Position numbers and translations under genes: made by a program
The notes under the pieces: generated by a model
Databases searched by the model: none
What the model was told of the DNA's origin: nothing
Seen by the model: only the letters and a program-made list of their open reading frames with translations
Shown: in pieces, positions 56,776 to 64,000 of the stretch
How positions within the stretch are numbered: position 1 is the stretch's first letter
Layout: each line of letters starts with the position of its first letter
Source of the DNA: Phascolarctos cinereus
Lineage: Eukaryota > Chordata > Mammalia > Diprotodontia > Phascolarctidae
NCBI RefSeq assembly: GCF_002099425.1
Contig: NW_018343964.1
Coordinates: 17,356,501 to 17,420,500, forward strand
Reading direction: 5' to 3'
DNA: 64,000 nt

Positions 56776-57232
56776 TATATCCTCCAAAGTATTTTCTGTC
56801 TTCCTTTTCCCTTTCCTTTTTCTCTCTCCCTATGGGTAGTGGTGATGTGAGGGTAGACTGAAGAAGAAGAGATTTCTACCTCTCATTCTCCTCTCCTCAA
56901 CGCAAAGCTCTAAGAGATGGCTTTTCCTTGTCCATCACCTACCCTCATCCACCCTCCCCAATACTCCCACTTAAAAAAGAATTATCAAAAGCCTGTCTTA
57001 TCACATCACTTGAGTGACTCTCAGAGGTTCTAACAGCATTAAGAATGGCTCATTTCTTCTCTTGGTGCTCTGGGACACCAGAAGTCACAAGGAGGCCTAA
57101 GAGAGAAAAGTTCGAGACACTTAAATCAGAAGAGATTGTAAGGATATTCATCATCAAAAGCTGTTCTTAAAAGGGGTTATTTCCCAGCAAATATACAAAA
57201 GCAATCTGCCACAAAAAGAGATGATGCTGCTG
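56776..57232 (-). other. MTARC1: MTARC1 3' UTR, proximal part
   Basis: Sequence directly after the TGA stop on the minus strand. It is repeat-free down to the MAR1 SINE ending near 56775. No AATAAA is seen on the minus strand in this stretch, so the transcript probably continues through the SINE. The UTR end is not established. Confidence 0.5.
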
Positions 57233-57359
57233 TCACTGGTCCAAGAGGTACACTGGATCTCCCACTTTGATTGTTCCTGGATATTCCAGGACATAATACT
57301 GTCCAAAGAGAGGTGCCTTGCCATACACCTTTTGGTCAGAGGGATCACACTGCCGATAA
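57233..57359 (-). CDS. MTARC1: Terminal coding exon of MTARC1 (mitochondrial amidoxime-reducing component 1)
   Basis: MTARC1 is a molybdenum-cofactor enzyme of the outer mitochondrial membrane that reduces N-hydroxylated substrates with cytochrome b5 and its reductase. This exon encodes the last 42 residues, the end of the MOSC domain. Read on the minus strand it follows a pyrimidine-rich acceptor (CTTCTTCTCTTTACAG, AG at 57361-57360). It opens with one base completing a split codon (probably Ser), then YRQCDPSDQKVYGK, APLFGQYYVLEYPG and TIKVGDPVYLLDQ, with a TGA stop at 57235-57233. From memory, human MTARC1 ends YRQCDPSERKLYGKSP...GTIKVGDPVYLLGQ. Human MTARC2 ends differently (GSLRVGDPVYRMV), so MTARC1 fits better than its paralogue. 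The frame is undamaged and spliced, so this is a live exon, not a processed copy. I searched the minus strand up to 64000 for the preceding exon (AEDSWDELLIG / CSRCILTTVD region) and did not find it. Confidence 0.93.
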
Positions 57360-57599
57360 CTGTAAAGAGAAGAAGACCATTTATGAATCATGGGTGAAGT
57401 AGAAGCAGGTTCCCAAACAGCAGATATTTTCTTCCTACTTAATGTTAATAAAACACAACAGAATGGCGAGTCCTCTCTCAGGTACCATCTTTTGCTACTG
57501 TCTTTCTCTTCTTTGGACACCGATAAATTAAAGACTCAACATGTTACCATATCTAGACCTTCCCCATCCTCAAAATCCCATATTTCTTTCTGCTGATTT

Positions 57600-57960
57600 A
57601 CCTGTTTTTGTTAATGGTGCTATCATTCACCAAGTTACCAAGCCTTGGAAACATTTTTGATTTCTCTTTTTTGACACCCTCCATTTTCAGTCAGTCACCA
57701 AGTCTTGCTGATTTATCCTTCAAAGTGTCTCTCAGATCCATCCCTTCCTTTCAGTTCTGCTGACATCATTCCAGTTCAGACTCTTATTATCTTGTACTTG
57801 GACCATTGCAACAGCTTTTTACTGGTCTCCATGAACTTAAGTCAATTTCCTCACCATCACTCCCTTGCTGTTCCAATCCATTCTGCACACTAGATTAATC
57901 TTCCAAAAGCATTCATCCTGCACACTAGATTCATTTTCCTCACATAATGCTCTGGCCAAG
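57600..57960 (+). mobile_element. L2 LINE 3' UTR part
   Basis: CACCAAGTCTTGCTGATTTA, CTTGTACTTGGACCATTGCA, ACAGCTTTTTACTGGTCTCC and a GCACACTAGATTAATCTTCC motif that is partly duplicated at 57887 and 57921. Confidence 0.75.
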
Positions 57961-58304
57961 TCATTGCCCCTTTCAACTTGACCAAAATCTATTAAACAAG
58001 TCTTATGTGCAAGGCACATAAAGAGCTGAATTCATGTCCTTGAATGTCATACATCCTCTTGGTCTTGTTGGCTTCCATTATACCATGAAGCCAAATGGAG
58101 GAAGAAGTTTATGTATGGGTTCTGTGTGGGCTGAAATACAAGAGGAAAAAAAGTGATGTCGAGGGTCAAGTAGCCTGGCTATGCTAATGGTAGAGGCCAC
58201 AGGAATAAAGTTGAAATGCCAGGCTCCTGGTCATACCTGGTTGAAACCACTGGGAGACACCCTATGGGAGACTATACCACAACTCTTACCTTTCCATCTG
58301 ATAT

Positions 58305-58510
58305 CCTGGAGTCAGAAGGACCTGAGTTCAAATCTAGCCTCACACATTTATAAGCTGTAAAATTCTGGCAAGTTACTTAACCTCTGTCTGTCTTAGTTTC
58401 CTCAGCTGTAGTAGTACCTACCTCTGAGGGTTGTTAAGGATTAAATGAGATATTTGTAAAAATGCATAACATAGTGCCTGGCACAAAGTAGGTATTATAT
58501 AAAAGCTTAT
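58305..58510 (+). mobile_element. MIR, near full length
   Basis: GGAGTCAGAAGGACCTGAGT, AGTTACTTAACCTCTGTCTG, AGTACCTACCTCTGAGGGTT, AGTGCCTGGCACAAAGTAGG. Confidence 0.85.
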
Positions 58511-58849
58511 TCTTTTCCCTTCCCTCAGACAAGAGCCAGTATCATTTGAATCCTCTATGACAAAGGACAGTCCTAAAACCAGTTCACTTAGATACGTACT
58601 ATGGACCCTCTGGACATTCTGGAATGACTGTTTTCTTTGTGGCTAAGTGTTGCTTTTGTATAATATACAATTTTATAAAATTTTTGTTGGGAATTATAAA
58701 AAATTATGTATGTATTTATTATACTACATATTATATAACATATACATTATGTGTATACAGGTATATATTTTGTATTATTATTACTATCACTAGTGTTACA
58801 TTGGGTTATTTTCCCCCTTCATTAAATATTGATATTGTTACTCTATAAG
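58511..58849. other. AT-rich intronic DNA
   Basis: No named repeat; a TATATA/TTATAT-rich patch at 58700-58780. Confidence 0.4.
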
Positions 58850-59620
58850 AGAAAGAGAATAGAGTATTGGAGAGAAACATTTTAATTGTCATAGGAGAAA
58901 GTTAACGGTCACGGCTAAGAGAGAAAGGACTAAGAAAACTTCTTTACTGAAAAACTGATTGAGTTAACCGTCATCTTTGAGAAAAAATGGAGAGATATTT
59001 TGAAATAAATGAGTTTAACTCTTATCTTGTGATGGAGATATTCTGTGGAGAAGATATTCTGAAGAGAAATCTGGAGAGCTTTTGATTATCACCCTGAGAG
59101 CACTGAATGATAAAACTATAGTTCTGATGTATGTTGAGAATGAAGCAATTGCAGTTTATTGTTGGAGATAACTCTGGCTATGATTTTTCTCAACTGATAC
59201 ATTACTGAAATATTTAAACATGTCTTTTTATTGTTTGTTACACTGTCAGTAAATTTCTTAGCTAGTGACATCAATGTGTGTCTAAGCCATGAAAATAAGA
59301 TTTTATTTTAAGATGAATGAAAACCTATGAGAAAAATAGGTTTCTCTGATTATTTATAAATTTGGTAAGTAATTGATTGGTTATTAAGAGAAATTGCGCA
59401 TCTCTATTCCATTTGTGCGGAAATTAGGGAATAAACCCCTTGATTATCTTAGGACCTATGTAGAGAATAATAAGGAAATGAGCCCATAAGTAACAGTAGT
59501 GGTTGACTTGGTTGCTGACTAGAATAGTTCACCACACCCCACACAAGTCCGCATGAATATTGTTATCTCCAATCTTATTATACACATACTGTTGCAACAT
59601 CTAAATGTATTGTGTTTTGT
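58850..59620 (+). repeat. LTR-like fossil repeat, copy 2 (core 58850-59270)
   Basis: GAGTTAACCGTCATCTTTGA, AGTTTAACTCTTATCTTGTG, GGAGATAACTCTGGCTATGA and CTGTCAGTAAATTTC match the copies at 48700 and 61985. Weaker similarity to the 62400-62740 flank continues to about 59620. Old and broken; family not named. Confidence 0.45.
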
Positions 59621-59837
59621 ATATATTTTTGCAGTCAAGGAAGCAGTCTATCAAATGGTATTCCTCATTGTGTTACATTTACTATTGATGTGAATTTGAT
59701 GTTCTCAGAACGTTTTGTTGCAGAGATTTAAACATTGACTATGGGTAGAAATGTTACACCACCCACAACAGCCCTTTCTGCAGAAACTATGGTTATTATT
59801 ACTGTGTTTTTAAGAGGTAAGAGATACATGATTTAGA

Positions 59838-60870
59838 CATAAAGGATGATACCAGAAGCAAATTAAGAGAGCAAGGAACAGTTTACCTGTTGGATCTGTG
59901 GAGAAGAGAAGAATTTATGACCAAACAAAGAATGAGATAGAAAATGGATAATTTTGATTATATTAGGTTTAAAAAATTTTGCACAAACAAAACCAATGCA
60001 ACCAAGATTAGAAGGAAAGCAGAAAGCTGGGAAACACTTTTTACAGCAAGTATATCCGATAAAGGCTTCATTTCTCAAATACATAGAGAACTGAATCAAT
60101 GTTTTAAGAATATAAGTCATTCTTGTGGAATGATCCAACCATTTTCGAGAGCAATTTGGAACTATGCCCAAAGAGCTATAAAAATGTGCATACCCTTTGA
60201 CCCAGCAATAGCACTTCTAGGGCTGTATCCCAAAGAGATCATACAAATGGGAAAAGGACCCACATGTACAAAAATATTTATAGTTCTTTTTACGGTGGCA
60301 AAGAATTAGAAATTGAGAGGATGCCCATCAATTGGGGAATGGCTGAGCAAGTTGTGGTATATGAATGTAATGGAATACTATTGTGCTATAAGAAATGATG
60401 ACCAGGCTGACTTCAGAAAAACCTGGAAAGACTTGTATGGTCTGATGCTGAGTGAAGTGAGCAGAACCAAGAGAACGTTGTACACAATAACAGCCACATT
60501 GTGAGATGACTAATATTGATAAACTTAAGCCTTCCCAGCAATGCAAGGATCTAAGACATCTCCAGAAACCTCATGATGGAAAATGCCATCCACATCCAAA
60601 AAAAGAACTATGAAAGTTGAATTGTTATTTTTTTTCTCTTCTGTTGAGTTTTGTTTCCTTTTTCTGGTGGTTCCTCCTATTGGTTTTAATTTTTACTTAC
60701 AACATCACTAATGTGAAAATATGTTTAATAGGAATGTAAATGTATAGCCTGTATCAGATTGTGCGTCATCTTGGGAAGGGTGGTAGGGAGGAAGAGGGAG
60801 AAAAATTTTAAACTCAAAAGACTACGGAAGTGATTATTGATAAATTAAAATAAATTAATAAAAAAAATTT
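59838..60870 (+). mobile_element. L1 LINE 3' end, 5'-truncated, copy 1
   Basis: ORF2 C-terminal region (NFDYIRFKKFCTNKTNATKI, IPFDPAIALLGLYPKEI, GCPSIGEWLSKLWYMNVMEY) and 3' UTR to an AT-rich tail. Relative to the next copy about 225 bp are missing after AAGAATATAAGTCATTC (near 60121), removing SPIDKWxxDMNRQF-type sequence. One stop follows VLFTVAKN. The C-terminus matches primate L1 ORF2p (IPLLGIYPKD, CPTMIDWIKKMW, MEYYAAIKNDE). Confidence 0.88.
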
Positions 60871-61850
60871 TAAAAAGAATACAAGTCATTCCCCAATTGA
60901 CAAATGGTTGGAAGATATGAACAGACAGTTTTCAGAGGAAGAAAACAAAGTATCTATAGTCACATGAAGAAATGCTCTAAATCATCATTAATTAGAGAAA
61001 TGCAAATTAAAACAACTCATATCTATCAAATTGGCTAATATTTCAGAAAAGAAAAGTGATAAATGTTGGAGAAGATGTGAGAAAAATGGATTACTAATGC
61101 ACTGTTGGTGGAGTTGTGAACTGATCCAGTCATTCTGGAAAACAACTTGGAACTATAACCAAAGAGTAATCAAACTGTACATACCCTTTGATCCAGCAAT
61201 ACCACCACTAGGTCTGTATCCCAAAGAGATCATAAAAAAGGAGAAAGGACCTACATGTATAAAAATATTTATAGTTAACTGTTTTTGTGGTGGCAAAGAA
61301 TTGGAAATTGAGGGAATGCCCCTCAATTGGGGAATGGCTAAACAAATTGTGGTATATGAATGTAATGGAATACTATTGTGCTGTAAGAAATGACAAGCAG
61401 GTGTATTTCAGAAAAACCTGGAAAGATTCACATGTACTGATGCAAAGTGAAGTGAGCAGAACCAGGAGAACATCATACACAACAACAGTAACCTTGTGTG
61501 ATGATCAACTATGATTGACTCAGCTCTTCTCAACAATATAATAATATAAGACAAGTCCAAAAGACTCACGATGGAAAATTCACATCCAGAGAAAGAATTG
61601 GTGGAGTCTGAATATGGATTGAAGCATAATATTTTCCCTTTCTTTTTTGCATTTTTTTCCTTTTATTCTGTTGCTTCTTTCACAACATGACTAATATGGA
61701 CATGTTTTACATGATTGCACATACATAACCTATATCATGTTGTCTATCATCTTAGGGAGAGAGAAGGGAAGGGAGAGGGGGAGAATAGTTGGAACTCAAA
61801 ATTTTATATAAAAGGAGAATGTTAAAAAAATGGTCTTTACGTGTAATTGG
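60871..61850 (+). mobile_element. L1 LINE 3' end, 5'-truncated, copy 2
   Basis: Begins at AAGAATACAAGTCATTCCCC directly in the A-rich tail of copy 1. It carries the same ORF2 C-terminus (CWWSCELIQSFWKTTWNYNQ, IPFDPAIPPLGLYPKEI, CPSIGEWLNKLWYMNVMEYY) with one frameshift near 61280, then a 3' UTR. Head-to-tail with copy 1; no clear target duplication seen. Confidence 0.88.
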
Positions 61851-61984
61851 GAAAAAAACAAAATACTATTTAAAAGGGGGTAAAAAGGTAAAAATATGAG
61901 GTCATTCACAGTTAAATGCAATAATGGAAGGAGTCCATATTGTAAGAAAAAATGATATTAAACTGCCATTTCCCCAGAAAAAAA

Positions 61985-62740
61985 AAAGACAGAGTTAACT
62001 GTCATCTGTGAAAGTCTATGAGAGGATCAAGAGTTAGCTGTCTTCTTGTGAGAGACTGAAATTAAAGGGATTTAACTATCTATGTAAGAGATTGGAATTG
62101 AGGGAGTTTACCAGCATAGACAGTCATCTGGGAAGAAACTGTGAGAGGACGAGAAGAGTTTAACTCTCATTTTATGAAGTGAAATGTTATGGAGAATTCC
62201 TTAGAGCTGAATGAGTATCGTTAGAGGACTATTTCCAGAGCAGTTAGTCTGGCAGCATTGGTGAAAATATTCAATTTCATATGTCTTTCCTCTGATTTTT
62301 ATGAGCATAGAAGTGATTCTCGCTGTAAATTTTACCCCTTGGATATACATTATAAATACTTAATTGTGTCTTTGTATTGTTATTTGCTATTGTGATAAAT
62401 TATGTGAGCAGCAATACTGTTAAGTCTACGAGAACAAGGGGAGGGGGGAGCTAATGAGAAAATAATTGTCTATAAACTAAGGTGGGTACTCAGAGCTAAT
62501 TAATTAATGAGAGATTTTGCATTTTCATTAATTCAAAAGGAAACACCAGAATATACTTCCAGATTTCCTTACAACCCAGGCAGAAAAATATTAAGGAAAT
62601 TAACCAATAGCAGGAAGAGGTGTGTAAGAATTGGTGTGGTTGTGTTGTATATACTGTCATCTAACACAGCAGAGTTCAGGTCTTCACCTCATTGTCTCTA
62701 AACCCATTGTTTATATGCTTATATTGTGTATAGGGAGGGT
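61985..62740 (+). repeat. LTR-like fossil repeat, copy 3 (core 61985-62400)
   Basis: GAGTTAACTGTCATCTGTGA, GAGTTTAACTCTCATTTTAT, GTGTCTTTGTATTGTTATTT parallel copy 2; the flank to 62740 also has an AGGAAATTAACCAATAGCAG-like match. Old and broken. Confidence 0.4.
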
Positions 62741-63424
62741 GAGAAACCAAAAGAATGAAATTCTCTCCTTAAGTTTTCACTTCTACTCAAACCCAAATCC
62801 ATTTTCTTAAAGGAAATTATTTATACATAGAAATAACTCTAGCTCACCATAGAGATTGGGCCAATAAACCAAACATTCAAACCCTGTAACTGGACCCTTT
62901 AAGACAGGGGGTAGGGAGGGGGAATGAAGGGAGGGAGGAATATTGCAGCAACTTGTTCCTAATTTTTGTCTTCAAATCTAAAAATTTTAATAAGGCTAAC
63001 TAAATACACCCCAGAGCTATCTGATGTGAATAAATCCCATATGCCATGAGCAATTAACTCAGCCTACCTAGTCTGTTTTGGGATAATATCACAATCCAAC
63101 AATGTATTTCTGTTATGATCTTGAACAGTCTATGGGGCCTGGTAGTCTCTCTGGGTCTGCCTCACCTGTCAGTGGGATGACTAAAAAGGATATTTTAGGC
63201 ATCTGTCACTTTGAAGCCCAGACCCAGAGGCAGAGCTCCTTTGTTTTTAAAGTTCCTGTTTTAGGACTACCATGACAGTCAAATCCTGCAGGCTTTGAGA
63301 TCTCTGATTCTCCTTACTGAAGATTAAAAAAAAAAAAAGAGCTAAGACTGCAAGCTAGGAGACCTGACTTCTAATCCTAACATTTCCATGTTACTATGTG
63401 AGTAACCAGAAAAATCATTTCACT
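62741..63424. other. No recognised feature
   Basis: Unique-looking intronic DNA. Confidence 0.4.
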
Positions 63425-63649
63425 AACTAGGTGGCAGAATGCTGGACCTGGAGACAGGAATGCTTGAATTCAAACCAGCCTCAGATACTTCCTAACTGTA
63501 TGATCCTGGGTAAGTCACATTACCTCTGTTTTCCCTCAGATTCTTCATCTATAAAGTGGGAATGATAACACCACCTACTTCCCAGGGTTGTTATTGGGAT
63601 CAAATGAGAGAGTATTTGTAAAGCACTTTGTAAACCTTAAAACACTGTG
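63425..63649 (+). mobile_element. MIR/MAR-type SINE, full length
   Basis: GAATGCTGGACCTGGAGACA, ATGATCCTGGGTAAGTCACA, CCCAGGGTTGTTATTGGGAT, GTAAAGCACTTTGTAAACCT. Confidence 0.85.
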
Positions 63650-63699
63650 TGATCCTGGCAAGTCACTTAACCCCATTGCCTAGCCAAAAAAAAAAAAAC
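63650..63699 (+). mobile_element. WSINE1 3' fragment, 5'-truncated insertion
   Basis: TGATCCTGGCAAGTCACTTA, ACCCCATTGCCTAGCC and an A-run. It is flanked by AAACCTTAAAACACTGTG (63632-63649) and AAACCTTAAAACACCATG (63700-63717), a target duplication with two mismatches, placing it at the end of the older SINE. Confidence 0.85.
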
Positions 63700-63717
63700 A
63701 AACCTTAAAACACCATG

Positions 63718-64000
63718 TAAACACTCCCTGTTCTTTTGGTTTCTACATCTGTGTGTTGAGGAGAGTATCCTCCCCGGCTATTTCCAGGAAGGAGGGCATT
63801 GCTGATAAATGGTCAGAGCCCTAAGTCTTGGACTTTCTCTCTAGTTTTGTCCTCAGTGTTGACTTGTTACAAAGGAACAAACCAGCAACTTCTCTCCAGC
63901 TTCTCTTCGTCATTTACACAGCCCCTTCTAAGGCCTGAGTGGAGAACACTGGTTAGGAAATAGCTTGGATTTTTAATAAAGTCAGTCATTTGTTTAAAAA
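63718..64000. other. No recognised feature
   Basis: Unique-looking intronic DNA to the window edge. Confidence 0.4.

Larger units (their letters stand above)
57360..64000 (-). other. MTARC1: Presumed last intron of MTARC1
   Basis: All sequence upstream (higher coordinates) of the terminal MTARC1 exon, starting at its 3' splice site. It holds an L2 fragment, MIR/WSINE1 SINEs, two L1 3' ends and two LTR-like fossil repeats. No further exon was recognised, so the intron is inferred to run past the window end. Confidence 0.7.

Noticed and set aside
58283-58320. Donor-like GTAAGA after GATATCAGATGGAAAG on the minus strand, considered as the penultimate MTARC1 exon
   Set aside because: The codons before it do not match the expected ETLKS-type sequence and lie next to a MIR; no upstream MOSC residues are present.
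59863-60171. Minus-strand open frames over 59863-60171 and 60328-60546
   Set aside because: They are antisense to L1 ORF2 and have no independent support.

Overview
The window looks like nuclear DNA from a marsupial. The tRNA-derived SINEs have the marsupial MAR1 and WSINE1 layout (a head of the GGCAGCTAGGTGGCGCAG type, CORE region, then a CAA-rich or A-rich tail). The L1 copies have a marsupial-type 5' end (GTGGAGCCAAGATGGCGG) and ORF2/3' end. Old L2, MIR and CR1/L3 copies lie underneath. I cannot fix the species. There are no bacterial, CRISPR or operon-like features; almost all open frames here are chance or repeat-derived.

The only host coding sequence I can support is one exon on the minus strand at 57233-57359. 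It has a clean splice acceptor and encodes the C-terminal 42 residues of a MOSC-domain amidoxime reductase, best matched to MTARC1 (MARC1). Positions above 57360 would then be the upstream intron, and positions below 57233 the 3' UTR and intergenic DNA. In human the gene downstream of MTARC1 is the homeobox gene HLX, so about 57 kb of this window probably corresponds to the MTARC1-HLX interval. HLX itself is not in the window.

Layout. 0.2-7.4 kb is repeat-dense: L2, SINEs, a minus-strand L1 with a SINE inside it, and a half-L1 (ORF1 but no ORF2) with a 16 bp target duplication. 7.4-16.7 kb is repeat-poor and holds the best-looking non-coding block (about 12.06-12.65 kb) plus weaker ones at 13.4, 16.0 and 16.5 kb. 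16.8-31.9 kb is a patchwork of MIR, MAR1, L2, CR1/L3, microsatellites and one hAT-type MITE. 32.3-35.9 kb is a decayed L1 followed by an inverted L1 piece. 36-45.6 kb has SINEs, microsatellites and an L1 3' end. 45.65-46.48 kb is a second strong non-coding block. 46.5-57.2 kb is SINE/L2-interrupted sequence leading to the MTARC1 3' end. 57.36-64 kb is the presumed intron, with two L1 3' ends in tandem between two copies of an LTR-like fossil repeat.

Repeat families were named from memory of consensus sequences. Where I cannot name a family I say so and describe its copies. Conserved-element calls rest on repeat-free composition and motif content, not on an alignment.
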